Part shown: piece by piece, positions 41,542 to 52,939 of the stretch
How positions within the stretch are numbered: position 1 is the first letter of the stretch
Layout of the letters: every line of letters begins with the position of its first letter
Source of the DNA: Smallanthus sonchifolius
Lineage: Eukaryota > Streptophyta > Magnoliopsida > Asterales > Asteraceae
Length of the DNA: 64,000 bases
NCBI GenBank assembly: GCA_023525975.1
Contig: CM042022.1
Location: 65,368,001 to 65,432,000 of the forward strand
Direction: 5' to 3'
Made by a program: the position numbers and the translations under genes
The notes under the pieces: generated by a model
Told to the model about the DNA's origin: nothing
Seen by the model: only the letters and a program-made list of their open reading frames with translations
Database searches by the model: none

Positions 41542-43997
41542 TGTCACACCACGCCCCTGGCGCCCCCGAGACGTTACCGGGCTGCGACATCCGTTGGCAC
41601 CTTCGGCAGCTGCTTTGATTTCGGAGTTTGTTTTTGTGCAGCGGAATAACATTTGAAAATGGATCGTTTCAACTCAACCTCAAGGGTTGGTTTTGTAAAT
41701 ATAGAAATCTCGTCATGTAGACAAAAGATTATCTTTATTTAAATAGCTGGGTATGAAAACCCGATCGTTTGTACATTTGATTTCAAATCAAAACTCTGAT
41801 GCAAAGTTAGTAGGTTTACAAGGAGGTAATCTGCCTATGGAAAACGTAGTCCTTCGATGACCTTAACCTTGTTTACTCTTCAGGTTCTTTCAGTGCAATG
41901 CACGACCTGTAATAACATTTTTTTGGGTTGCACCGGGTCTAGGTGTGTGGCCTGACCCGGTTGTGCAACAAAACTGTCATCAGGACCCAGGCCGTAGCAG
42001 TCTCGGTATGATGAGGTCAATTCATTCGTTTCCTGAAAACATTTGAAAATGAACGCCAGCTACATGCTGATGAATACTTTATGACCTCAAATCATTTTCA
42101 TAAACATGGCAAAACAGTTTAATTAAACAGTTAAACATTTCATGGGTGGATTTTAATGATCACATCACTTTCTTCCGATTTATCCATTTGTATACATTGG
42201 ACAAGTACTCGGGGGCTACGCGGCCAAACTGGCACATCTGCGTTTTACGCAATCAGCCGACATACAAGCAAACTCCGTCCGGCCTAACTGGATCCGGAGC
42301 GAGTATAAATATTTGATCAAACTTTACGTACACTTCTTGGGTAATCATATTCCCAGGGGTAGAACCCCTAATTCTGGGATTTAATCTTGTCCATAGGGAT
42401 TGAACTCAATCCCTAATTTTGGTACTATTATGAGTAAATATTTAATTATCGTGTTTTGCCCTTTTCGTAAAACATGATAGTCTGTCTTTTTGCGTGATGA
42501 TAGCCTATAGCCCAAGCACATCTTATAAATCGTTTTTGACAGACTCTCGTTCACCATGTGAACGAGCATTTACGACTTAGACATGTCATTTTGAAAAGCT
42601 TGTTCTCACCATGAGAACTGGTATTTTTGATACAGACAAGTATTCACCTTTGTTTTGAAGTGGGAGATCGAAAGATAATAATCTTAATGCTAAGTAGCTC
42701 TTAGAGTTTAGCTCTTAAGGCTCTAGCACCTTAACTTGCACTCCTATGCATTCCTCGGGTTTCTTCGGCTGTAAACGCTCGAGCCCGGTTGATAAGAGAA
42801 AGCCAGTCAAACTGGTAGGAGCGGCTCGGGAGTTGGGATAGCTGGAGGGTTCGGGAAATGCTCGAGGGCAGAGGAGATTTGAGAGAGGTTGTTGTGAGTG
42901 TGTGGAAAATGAGAACCCTAAGCTCTCTATTTATAGGCCTGAGTTGACCCCATAGCGGACCGTTATCCAGGGCGATGTCGGTCCGCTATCACCCACTTCT
43001 CTCGCATGCACGCCACACGGTGGCCATGCAATTCAGTCACACCACACGTCCATGGCGGACCGTGTGGGCTTTCCATTGCGGTCCGACAACTGTCCACGCG
43101 TCCAGCATGCTGACGCATGTCCTACACGTGTCACGACACGTGTCTGCTGCAGAGGGTGTCTAGGGATTTACTTTTTGGACCGTTGGCCTAGCACATGTCG
43201 GTCCGAAATCCGAGGTTCTCCCATATCAGGCTGATATCTAAGCGTATGTCGGTCTGACATCCATTATCTTCCCATATCGAACCGATATCTAAGTGTATGT
43301 CGGTCCGATATCCCCTTCTTCCAGAATTCTTAATAAATTTTTCTATCTTCTAAGATTCTGTAATTACCCGTCCTTCGGGTTTTGATGTTTCTAACCTTAG
43401 TGGCTTCATCCTTGGAACCATAATCAAACTTTTCATCTGCCTTATGCCTAGTCTTGGCGTTATTATGACTGATCAGAACTTTATCCCTGTTCAAGACCGA
43501 GATAAATCTTAGGCGAAGGCCTAACGAATGATGGGGGATTATCTAGTCATGACCTTGGTTAGCTTTGGATAACACTACCTAGTTTAGACATGGGTGATCA
43601 GTCCATGTCTAGACCAGGGTTATGTCACCCAATGCCTAACCTTACTACAACTCTAAGCCCCACTAAAATAAATACTTAAATTCAGAAATATAAAGACGAA
43701 CCTGTCTTTGAATTGGGAGAAGGTTTGAATGAGAACTTAGGAGTAATCTTAAGTTCTATTTATAGGGAAATTTGTTCACCATATGTCACCTTCCTACCAC
43801 CTTCCTCACATGTTGGTGCACCTTCCTACTACCTTCCTTACATGATAGTTTCTAAGAAAGTATGAATATATATATATATATATATATTAAATTTTAATTT
43901 CTTAATTTATTTTCTAACTCTCAGGTTTCCGTTAACTCCCGTCATTTCTTATAAGTGTTCCCGACAATATTGAGACCGTAAATTGGCAGGTTTTACA
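41542..43997 (-). repeat. Element D 5' LTR (2456 bp)
   Basis: On the minus strand starts TGTAAAACCTG at 43997 and ends GGTGTGACA at 41542. Contains a strong inverted repeat (41927-41969, GTTGCAC..GGGTC arms) and a cluster of GGACCG/CGGTCC words (42956-43311). The first 50 bp recur at 50081-50130 as part of the 210-bp duplication around E. Confidence 0.88.
42956..43311. repeat. GGACCG/CGGTCC inverted words and ~54-bp repeats in D LTR
   Basis: GCGGACCG and ATGTCGGTCCG recur in opposite orientations at intervals through the segment. The last two occurrences sit in an imperfect direct repeat of about 54 bp (about 43218 and 43270) containing TGTCGGTCYGAYATCC. Confidence 0.75.
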
Positions 43998-44157
43998 TAA
44001 GGTTTCTGGTGTTCGACCTTTACTTTTGAGCAATTCAGGCACTTGCTTACGTATTTCTTCACCTCATATTTCATTCCAGGCCACCAGTATTCTTTCCTCA
44101 GATCTTGGTACATTTTGTTGGTACCGGGATGGATAGAGTACCGAGACTTATGAGCCT
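43948..44157. repeat. 210-bp duplication flanking E, left copy
   Basis: Comprises the first 50 bp of the D LTR plus 160 bp of F integrase. It recurs in the same orientation at 50081-50290 with about three substitutions and ends exactly where the LTR of E begins. Confidence 0.93.
43998..44157 (-). pseudogene. Element F integrase fragment (left copy)
   Basis: Minus-strand reading HKSRYSIHPGTNKMYQDL, then YWWPGMKYE and CLNCSKVKVEHQKP: the HHCC zinc-binding part of integrase. Cut on one side by the D LTR (43997) and on the other by the LTR of E (44158). Confidence 0.9.
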
Positions 44158-45935
44158 TGATGTGCTTGAAATTACACATCTTTTCGGTACAAAACTTCGC
44201 TCATTTAACGATCAATTCTTGGTTACTTCCAACGTTTAGACACTTATTTGCTTCATTTCCTGTTTTGTAGGTTTTTGTGAAGCTTAGTGAACAAACATGG
44301 GATTTCCAGGATAAAAGTGAAGTTTTAGGGTTTCTGTGATAGAGGCACGGTCGTGTCCCTAATTGGCACGGTCATGCCAAGCTTGTTTAACCCTAGGCAC
44401 GGTCGCGCCCCGTACATGGCACGACCGCGCCAAGCCAAAAGTCAAGGCAAAACCGTGCCCTGACGCCCCATGGTCGCGTGTACACCCGTGAGTCTGACAT
44501 CTCGAAGCAAGAGAGCCAATGAAAGAAGCAGATCGATCAACCACCTGTCCCACAACCGTGCTTAACCCTAGGCACGGTCGCGTTCCCTTGTCTGGCACGG
44601 GCGTGCCTTCCCACTAGGCACGGTTGTGCCCCTTGTTTTATAAATATCAGAAGTTTTCCTCACATCAAAAGTCTGGAGACCTGGAGAGTTGAAGCCCTTA
44701 GCACTGTTTTGTGCTCCGAATTTCCTTGTTTCTAACCACATTTCAAGCTTCTAGGAAGGACTACAACATCAAGAGGATCACCATACATCATCATCATCAT
44801 CTAGCTTGGGGAAGTTGTTCGATTCTTGGCATTTCTTTATGAGTCTTGTAACTTTTCCTTGCTTTGTTCCTGTTCTTATGCTCACCATGAGCTAACTCTT
44901 GACATCACTTTGGTTTAGATGAAGTTTAGTAACGTTTGACAACATTTATGGATTTTGGCATAGTTTATGTTAATGTTATAACAATGGCATGATTATTCCT
45001 CAATGATATTGTGTATTTGGGAGTTGATATTGTTTGCAAGATTTGTATGTGTATTGGCTTTGTATGTTGGATAACCCATGGTCTATGCATATATTCATTG
45101 ATTAGTGTATTTATGTATGCTAGTTCATGGCTTTTGACTAGGAATGGTGGATGAAGTCTTGTTTATGATTGAAAACTCTTGAATGTGCATCCTTGTACTT
45201 ATGTTTGGAAAGAAAAAGTGCTTGTTACGGTGTGTCATGTTTAGTATTATGTTCATCTAGGACTTGTTGACGCAATCTTCTAGTTTATGTAATCTTGATA
45301 TGAACATTGTATGTTGAAGAAGTGCATGTTGTTGTTTACTTTAATCAACTTGAGGTGGGTTAGGTGTTGATTCGTGTAATCTTTCCAACTAGTTGTTGAA
45401 TTAGCCAACCTTGACAGGAAGCTAGTCCAATCTTTATTAAACACTGACGTATTCATAACACGTGAGCTTCATTGTATGAATTTAGGTGGTTAGTTTGTAT
45501 AATTCATTCTAACTTTCCAAAGAATCATTTGATTAGATGTCTTTGACGAGAATTTAGTCAACTTATATATCGTGTGCGTGTCATGTATCTATAGTTGTTG
45601 TTGGATGTCTACTAAATGGATTCGAGACCGAAGTGATATTCCTTCCTTGATTGTTTGATTTGTGTTCTTGGTTTAGTTTTATATTCTTGCATATTAGTTT
45701 AATCAAAAAAATCAACTTAAACATATTTACCCTTACTTGATTAGATTTTAGTTCCGCTTTATTATCGCATTCCACCGTATCCACAGATTGATATCCGGTT
45801 CTTGCCCTTACTATATTGCTATCCGACGGGTACACTGCCCGATGCGTGTGTGATTAGTCTTTGGTGAAAACCCTTTTTAAAACTAATACTGTGTGATAAA
45901 TCTCTATTAAAATATATATAGTTTCACAAGCATCA
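44158..45935 (+). repeat. Element E 5' LTR (1778 bp)
   Basis: Bounded by TGATG...CATCA, a perfect 5-bp terminal inverted repeat, with the PBS six bases after its end. Contains a cluster of GGCACGGTCGTGCC-like words at 44344-44630. No second copy is seen in the window. Confidence 0.85.
44344..44630. repeat. Near-palindromic GGCACGGTCGTGCC words, E LTR cluster
   Basis: About eight variants of a 12-14-bp near-palindrome (GGCACGGTCGTG, GGCACGACCGCGCC, GGCACGGTTGTGCC and similar), in both orientations, in a GC-rich island inside an AT-rich LTR. Confidence 0.85.
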
Positions 45936-45941
45936 AGTTTT

Positions 45942-45959
45942 TGGCGCCGTTGCCGGGGA
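45942..45959 (+). other. Primer-binding site, element E (tRNA-Asp type)
   Basis: TGGCGCCGTTGCCGGGGA, the 18-base site typical of Athila and Tat elements, complementary to the tRNA-Asp 3' end. Confidence 0.92.
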
Positions 45960-46174
45960 TACGGTGTGTGCGAGAACGATTGGAATTATTATTTAGTCAT
46001 TTAGTATATATTTGTCTATATCTTGGTAAATAATTTTCCTTATTTAAATTTGTTTTATTTTTATTTTATCATCTTTGTCTTATTTTTGTGTATAGTTCTT
46101 CGGATTTTATTTTATGTTTATTTTTATCTGGTACCCGTGATCGTTTTGTTTGAGTGTTCTTTGCAGTGATTTTC

Positions 46175-46662
46175 ATGGATCGCGACTATGGGAGTTACAG
46201 TGACGAGTACCCGTTTGATCTATGGGGTTACCACGAGGAAGATGTGCAAACGGATGGGTTCACCAAAGAACCAATGCCTATGGTGACGCCCGATCCTCCG
46301 TTGTGCACCACGAAGAGCCGGCCGTGACTGATCATGATCACGATTCGTCATACGAGTCATCCGAACAGCGGAAGAAGGTGAGACATTTCACGGACCAACC
46401 GATTTGGAAGGCGCGACATCGGTCCACAAAGCATGGCAAGTCAACACTATCTTACCGGGATGATCGCCTCCTTCACTACTTCATGTGCCTCAGGTTCGAT
46501 CCGGGCAAATACAAGTGTTGGTGGCATGACCCGTCACTTCGTTTTTGTATTTACTATTGGTTATCACTAACCGGTGGTAAATGCATTAAACCAAACGGGT
46601 CGGATGGGTATTCAAGAATCATATGCCACCCGTTTGTTGATTTGCCCCATCATTTGTCCTAA
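46175..46662 (+). pseudogene. Leader ORF of E, unknown, frameshifted
   Basis: ATG 46175 opens MDRDYGSYSDEYPFDLWGYH and runs 50 codons to TGA 46325-46327. A second frame open from about 46222 to 46662 continues with an Asp/His/Ser-rich part and a Trp/Cys/Tyr-rich end (GKYKCWWHDPSLRFC). The two may be one ORF split by a small indel, or one may be chance. No family recognised. Confidence 0.35.
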
Positions 46663-46983
46663 ATTGACACGCATAAGGACACGAGTCTAGCTAATGACTC
46701 GTTAATAATCTTAGCATGTCCGGGTTTCACCCGTTAGTTATGTGTGTTCATTTTATCTTCCAATTATTTTCTTAGTTTTTATTTTTTGTTTTTCTAGAAT
46801 TTTACAATTTATTTTTGAGATAAGGTTATCGGGACGTGTTTTGGATCGAGCGGATTTGGGGCAATGTTTGGAATGTCACAGGTATGTCTTCTAAATTTTT
46901 AGAAATATTAATTTGGAAGAATCGCAGTCGGGTTTGGAATACTCCTCATAAAAAAAATCAGGTTTCTGTGTCTGCTGGGTATG

Positions 46984-47478
46984 AGACACGGTCGTGCCAA
47001 AACAAGAGGCGCGGTCGTGCCTCTAACTATAGACACGGTCGTGCTTAGGCCCTTGGCGCGACCGTGCCAATGAATTTTTGGGCGGGTTAAGTAAGGTTAA
47101 ACGGCAGACTTCATTTTTTTTACTTACTTTCTCCCCAAACGATCCCCAAACGAGACCCCCCCTACGTGCGATTATTCTTTTCTATTCCGAATTATTGATC
47201 TCCATCTCGTGACCTAGGCGCGGTCGTGCCTGGCTTAAATGGTTTACAGGATGAAGTTTTTGATTGAGTGTGGCCGTGCCTTCCACTTGCGCGATCGTGC
47301 CAAGTTGGGTTTGTCCAAAGCGCGCCCGTGTGTCACAGTAGCGCGGTCGTGGCCTTCTTTTTTGACCTAGGCGCGGTCGTGCCCTTCTCAGGCGCGACCG
47401 TGTCTCACGAGTTGGACTGCCCATGGTCGCCCAAGGCGCGACCGTGGGCTTGGATTTTGGCCTAGGCGCGACCGTGCC
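46984..47478. repeat. Near-palindromic GGCGCGGTCGTGCC words, E leader cluster
   Basis: About a dozen occurrences of the same word family as in the LTR, mainly GGCGCGGTCGTGCC and its reverse complement, in the 500 bp before ORF-1. Confidence 0.85.
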
Positions 47479-47600
47479 CCTTCATAATTTTGGTCAGAAA
47501 CTTCATAAATTCAGTCTAGCGTCTTCATAACTGTTGTGATTTCATTTTTGTTGTCGTGCAGACGGCAGGCAACAGGGACCACCCGTACCTCGAGTTTGAC

Positions 47601-48845
47601 ATGAACGAGGACGAGTACGAGGCTCGTTTGGATGTTTTGTGGCCCCGCAGAGGCCGGATTCTAGCTGCTCGTCGTTTAGAGCCAGCCGCCATCGATGCCA
47701 TCGGTCAGCGGGACCGGTGGAACGACATTGTCACCGCCGCTTGGCGCCGGTTGTTCAGGCTTCACGCCATACAGTACGTTGAGCTCGTGATGGAGTTTTT
47801 CTCCACTTACGAGTTTGATTATCCTTGCACGGACATCGAGCAGCCCGAGACTGTTAGGTTCAGATTAGGCGGCGAGTGGCGCGTGATGTCTGTCGCCAGA
47901 TTTGGGAGATTACTAGGGTTATACACTCTCCAGGAGCTTCAGACTGAGTTGTTTACTGAGGGGATCACCGAATTCCCGACAGAGGAGGATAAGGATCAGT
48001 TTTGGCACGAGTTTGGGTTCGGGATATATGATCCTAGTTTGACCAAGGCTTCGAGCCTTCGGGATCCGTTACATCGTGTTCTTCACCGCTGCATCATTTA
48101 TTCGATCTCTGGGAGAGGTCAGGGGGAGACGGTGGTGAACCTTAGGGAGCTATTTTACCTGTTTTGCCTGGTACCCCCGCGCGCCTGCAATCTCGCGCAT
48201 TCTATCGCGGGGTACTTGGTGAACAGCTCGGGGAGTGACGTCGCCAGCGCGATATGTGGAGGTCACTTCGTGACCAAGCTGGCGAGACACTTCCAGCTTT
48301 TGACAGATGACTTGATAGGGGATCTGACCCCTGTGGGCGAGACTGTCGTGATGTCTGTGCAGACATTGCGCATCATGCACGTCACTCGGCGTGGCGCAGG
48401 AGGGATCAGATTGGTCGATAGATGGGGACGGACGTGGGATCCAGACCGTCTGGGCCCCGATCCAGATCGCGTACAGGCCGAGGCCGAGGCCGCCACTCAG
48501 CAGGAGCAGGAGCATATTCATGAGCATCATCAGCCAGATCAACCGCCTCCTCCGCCTCCGCCGCCACCACCGCCTCCGGTTGTCATCTCGCACGACCTAT
48601 TCATGCGTTACTGGGCCTGGCAGTATGAGGCCCAGTGCACCGCTGCTGCTACTGGCGGGGCACCATACGTGGTTCCCCTTCCATTCTTCATGCAGCCAGA
48701 GCAGCAGCCTGATCAGCCATCACCATCACCACCGCATCAGCCACCACCATCACCGCATCATCAGTCACCACCATCACCACTAGCAGCAGGAGGCGTGGGT
48801 GGCGGGGCCGCCGATATCGACCTTTTGGGTATGCAGTGGGAGTAG
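47601..48845 (+). CDS. Athila-type ORF-1 protein (414 aa)
   Basis: Open frame; the first ATG is 47601, although the frame is open to 47556 and a splice-acceptor-like TTTTTGTTGTCGTGCAG precedes it at 47561, so an upstream exon is possible. Features like the Athila ORF-1 family: VRFRLGGEWRVMSVARFGRL, LLGLYT, ASSLRDPLHRVLHRCIIYSI, the CGGHFVTKLARHF stretch and SVQTLRIMHV. The C-terminus is low complexity: Gln/Glu/His-rich, a run of about ten prolines, then Pro/Ser/His repeats ending LLGMQWE. The protein is usually regarded as gag-like in this clade; its role here is inferred. No enzyme follows it. Confidence 0.82.
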   Translation: MNEDEYEARLDVLWPRRGRILAARRLEPAAIDAIGQRDRWNDIVTAAWRRLFRLHAIQYVELVMEFFSTYEFDYPCTDIEQPETVRFRLGGEWRVMSVARFGRLLGLYTLQELQTELFTEGITEFPTEEDKDQFWHEFGFGIYDPSLTKASSLRDPLHRVLHRCIIYSISGRGQGETVVNLRELFYLFCLVPPRACNLAHSIAGYLVNSSGSDVASAICGGHFVTKLARHFQLLTDDLIGDLTPVGETVVMSVQTLRIMHVTRRGAGGIRLVDRWGRTWDPDRLGPDPDRVQAEAEAATQQEQEHIHEHHQPDQPPPPPPPPPPPPVVISHDLFMRYWAWQYEAQCTAAATGGAPYVVPLPFFMQPEQQPDQPSPSPPHQPPPSPHHQSPPSPLAAGGVGGGAADIDLLGMQWE

Positions 48846-50080
48846 TACCTCCTACTGCCTTTTGGTATCATTTTTGTGAGTTGTACTTTTGTTGTATTGT
48901 ACAAACTCTTGTATCGCGCTACGGTGTTTATGTTGTACTTTTGTTTCCTTGTACTTTTGTTTCCATGTACTGTTGTATATATTTGTGTTTATATTTTGGC
49001 TTGATGTTACTGATCTGTGTTTGATGTTAGTCTTGATTAGATCTTGGAATTGTGTAACTACATGAAACGTCCTTGTTGTGGGTTAGATTTTTGCGTGTGC
49101 CATGATCGACACGAGGGAAGTCTCAGTTATCCATTCACACTCCATTGCATTGCATTCCATTTTGCTTGGCATGTTTTTGTATACATTGTGGGCAATGTAT
49201 GTTTCTAAGTGTGGGGTTGGGTGTTTATTCTTTGCTTTACATTATTTTTTTTTGTTGTACATTGAGGGAAATGTACAATTCTAAGTGTAGGGTGGGATTG
49301 TATTCGCGCGTTGTTTGTCCTCTTAGCATTTTATCGATTCATTTTTTACAAAATATTCTTTCATATTTTTTATTGGCACTAAATTAAAAGTTAACCGTTT
49401 AGCATTCACAATTTTTAGTAAATAATAGAGGTTTGATTTTTCGAAAGCAATTGAGATAGAAATTCCATTGAGTCAAACCTAATTTTTTGTGATAATCATG
49501 AGTTTTAGTGTGCTAAACGAATGAATTGCATGTAACCTTTTGCTTACACCCATTCCTTTCCATTTCCGTGAGTTTATTTTTGAGCCTTGATAGCTTTAGA
49601 CATTGTTTTCTCTCGTTTTTTGAGGATTTGAGTGTGCCGGATGTTTCATGCTTGTTAGAACTTGCTTTCAGTATACATTTCGAAATCATGAACATAAATA
49701 TTGCATAAAAATGATTGAGGCATTGGGATAAACCACTTTGTTAGCCTTTTATCTTTGTTTTCCCTTACCCGAACACATCCACTAGTTAACCACGTTGAGC
49801 CTATCCCATGTTCTTTCTTTTATTACCCACATTACACCGCCATTAAACCCTCATTAGCCTTTTTACATATTTATTCTATTTTTCACCCGTGTTAGAAATC
49901 CGGTCGGCTAATGTTAATTTTATAGCTTTTACTTTGTTGTAATCTTCAAATTCTTGAGAAGTTTTTAGCTAAGGAAAGATGCATATTGACTTAGTTCCCT
50001 TCAAAAGAAAAGAAATAGTGATAAAAAAAAGGGGACCGTATGAATATATATATTGAGGTCGAACACTAGAAACCTTTTGA
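48846..50080 (+). other. 3' non-coding part of E with two hairpin/AAGTGTGGGG modules
   Basis: No coding sequence. Two perfect 8-bp stem-loops (49181-49200, ATACATTG/CAATGTAT; 49256-49277, TGTACATT/AATGTACA) are each followed by TCTAAGTGTRGGGT, a combination I associate with the 3' part of Athila/Tat elements. A purine tract (AAAAAAAAGGGG) near 50023-50034 looks like a PPT, but no LTR follows; 50056-50076 is an inverted copy of F sequence. Confidence 0.7.
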
Positions 50081-50290
50081 CTTATAAGTGTTCCCGACAA
50101 TATTGAGACCGTAAATTGGCAGGTTTTACATAAGGTTTTTGGTGTTCGACCTTTACTTTTGAGCAAGTCAGGCACTTGCTTACGTATTTCGTCACCTCAT
50201 ATTTCATTCCAGGCCACCAGTATTCTTTCCTCAGATCTTGGTACATTTTGTTGGTACCGGGATGGATAGAGTACCGAGACTTATGAGCCT
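50081..50290. repeat. 210-bp duplication flanking E, right copy
   Basis: Same orientation as 43948-44157. The first 50 bp are identical to the start of the D LTR and the rest is F integrase, which continues uninterrupted to the right of 50290. Confidence 0.93.
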
Positions 50291-52939
50291 CATCCAAGAT
50301 TTTGGTTCTAAGCTCGCCACCCATAGGTATACATAGCTGTCCAAAACGTGTCCTAACACCAGTGGTGTTATATTCCAACTTTTTCTGTTAGCGAACCATT
50401 CTTTCCTTCTTTATGTTTTCTTCCACAAGTGCTTCATCTTGAGCTCTTTCAATTTCCCTCATTACATCTGATGTTACCACCAACTGGCAAGCTTTCACTC
50501 TAATATGAGCAGGCACATCCTTTCGGCTTAGAGCGTCAGCCACCACATTTGCCTTTCCAGGATGGTATATGATTTCGCAATCAAAATCCTTTAAAAGATC
50601 TAGCCATCGCCTCTGCTTCATATTCAACTCCTTTTGTTCGAAGAAGTACTTCAAACTTTTATGGTCGGAGTATATGGTAAACTTTACCCCGTAAAGGTAG
50701 TGCCTCCAGATTTTCAATGCAAACACAATGGCAGCAGGTTCCAAGTCATGAGTTGGATAATTGACTTCATGAACATTCAAATGCCGTGACGCATATGTGA
50801 TCACTCTCCCATGTTGCATCAGCACACACCCCAATCCCTGACCCAAAGCGTCAGAGTATACTACCATGTCTTCATTGCCCTCGGGAATGGCCAAGATTAG
50901 AGCTTGGGTTAGCTTCTCTTTCAGCTCTTTAAATGCCTCTTCCTGGGTCGAACCCCATTCATACTTTACCGCCTTCCGTGTCAACATTGTCAACGGTGAA
51001 GCTATTTTCGAGAAATCTTGAATGAATCTCCGATAGTAGCCTGACAACCCTAACGAATTTCAGTTGGAATCTTAGGAATTTCCCAATCTCTCACCGTTAT
51101 TATCTTTGCTGGGTCCACCATAATGCCGTTTGGGTTAATAACGTGACCTAGGAACTCGACTTCCCTAAGCCAGAACGCGCATTTGGAGAACTTAGCATAA
51201 ATTTTCTCTTTCTTCAAAGCTTCCAACACCTCCTTCAAGTGACATGCGTGATCACCCTCATTCCTGGAATAGATAAGGATATCATCGATGAACAATATTA
51301 CAGATCTGTCCAACATCGGTCGACACACCCTATTCATTAAATCCATGAATGTTGCGGGGGCGTTCGTTAATACGAAAGACATTACGTGGAACTCAAATTG
51401 TCCACAAAGCGTGCGAAACATGGTTTTCGGTATGTCCTCTTCCCTCACCTTCAGTTGATGGAACCCGAATCGAAGGTCGATTTTTGAGAACCAACTTGCG
51501 CCCTGTAATTGATCGAACAGGTCGTCGATCCTTGGTAAAGGGTACTTGTTCTTCACCGTACGTTTGTTCAACTCACGATAATCAATGCACATTCTCATCG
51601 ATCCGTCTTTCTTCTTCACGAACAACAACGGAGCACCCCAAGGCGAGATGCTCGGTTGGACAAATATTTTCTAAAGTAATTTGTATAGTTGTGCCATTAG
51701 TTCTTTCATCTCCACTGGTGCTAGTCGATACCGAACCTTAGCTACGGGCTTGGCATCTTGTACTAAGTCAATTCGGAACTCAATCTCTCTGTTGGGTGGT
51801 ATCCCATGCAAATCCACTGGAAACACCTCCGGGTACTCGCGTACCATGGGTACATCATCCAGTTCCTTCACTTCCTTACATTTGTCATATAAGTACACCA
51901 GATAAGCCTCGCATCCGCGCCTCAGGTAATCTGCTGCCTTAATCACCAAGATGACATTAGGCATTGGGGAGTCACATTCTCTAAAAACCTCAACTTCTCT
52001 ACCATCCGGAGCCTTGAGTCGGATTATCTTTCGTTTGCATATAATTTGTGTTTCATTGGCAGTTAGCCAATCCATACCTAACACGACATCGAACCCACCC
52101 AAAACCATAACAAACAACCTTATGGGGAATTTATGGCCTTCTATTTTTATCATGGAATTGTCAACTATATCAGTTACTCTTGCAGTCCTACCCTCAGCAG
52201 TTTCTACGCTACTGGCCCTTTCTAGCTTACTAACAGTGTATTTCACTCATTTACAAAAAGTCGCAGATATAAAACTCTTACTTGCACCCGAATCAAATAA
52301 CACAGAAACAAAAGTGTTGTCAAGGATGAACGTACCTGACGCCACGTCGGGGTCCACCCTGGCCTGTTCTTGTGTTATTGCATATGCTCGAGTCATCGCT
52401 CGGGGCCTCTCTTCTTTCTTCTCCGGGCCTTTCCCTTTCCCGGCTTCACCCATTCTGGGCTTGGTGCATTCCCGGATCATATGACCACTCTCCCCACATT
52501 TATTACATTTGAAGCCTTGCGGGCATTCACTGGAGTAGTTTCCAGTCTTGTGGCACTTAAAGCACATGTTTGATCCCGCTCGGCATTCACCTGTATGCCT
52601 TCTTCCACAATTTCCACACACATCTGTGTTGCCTATCCTGGCCTGTTTGTCTCGAGCCCCATATAACTTCCCACCCAATCGTTTGGCAGGAAAGATCCGC
52701 TTCTTCTTGGGCTCGTCAATGGAAACGACATTTAGCGCCAGATCATAAAATACCACGCCGCTGAGTTCTACTACCGAATCATAGGTAGTAGGGGCGTTTG
52801 TCTTAACATAGGTGCGGAACTGGTCTGGCAGGCCTTGAATGTAGCAGGAAATCTTTCTTTCCTCAGTCATGACAAGATGTGGAACCAGACGTGCCAACTC
52901 ATTGAACCGTGTGGTATACTATCTGTGAGTCATGCTTCC
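50131..52939 (-). pseudogene. Element F gag C-terminus, protease, RT, RNase H, integrase start
   Basis: Read from 52939: capsid end (TTRFNELARLVPHLVM); three zinc knuckles (CGNCGRRHTGEC, CFKCHKTGNYSSEC, CNKCGESGHMIREC); protease DSGASKSF and GFDVVLGMDWL; RT with LFIDD (about 51280); RNase H with YSDALGQGLG and YSDHKSL; the HHCC start of integrase to 50131. Broken by TAG 52919-52921, TGA 52247-52249, TAG 51671-51673, a frameshift near 51048-51055 (a few bases lost before LGLSGYY) and TAA 50388-50390. Interrupted at the AGACT duplication by G and truncated by D. Confidence 0.9.

Larger units (their letters stand above)
39050..43997 (-). mobile_element. Element D: old Ty3/gypsy element, 5' portion only
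   Basis: 5' LTR (41542-43997), PBS (41536-41525), a decayed internal stretch, and an RT fragment that A interrupts at 39049/39050. The remainder should lie left of the window, beyond A. D itself inserted in the integrase of F; the right target duplication is probably TAAGG (43998-44002). The internal order is abnormal (integrase-like remains precede the RT fragment), so part of this may be older unrelated debris. Confidence 0.75.
44158..50080 (+). mobile_element. Element E: Athila-like element, one LTR, no pol
   Basis: Starts with a complete LTR (44158-45935), a tRNA-Asp type PBS, a leader, one ORF-1 (47601-48845) and 1.2 kb of 3' non-coding sequence, then stops at 50080 without a 3' LTR. 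No RT, integrase, RNase H or protease motif was found. The left junction looks like normal LTR integration; the right junction is abnormal and is followed by a second copy of 210 bp of target. Confidence 0.85.

Noticed and set aside
42975..43234. Two overlapping ORFs in the GC-rich part of the D LTR
   Set aside because: Length and composition follow from the GGACCG word cluster; no start context or domain.
48150..48593. 147-aa minus-strand ORF rich in Arg and Leu
   Set aside because: Antisense shadow of the proline-rich and conserved parts of the E ORF-1.
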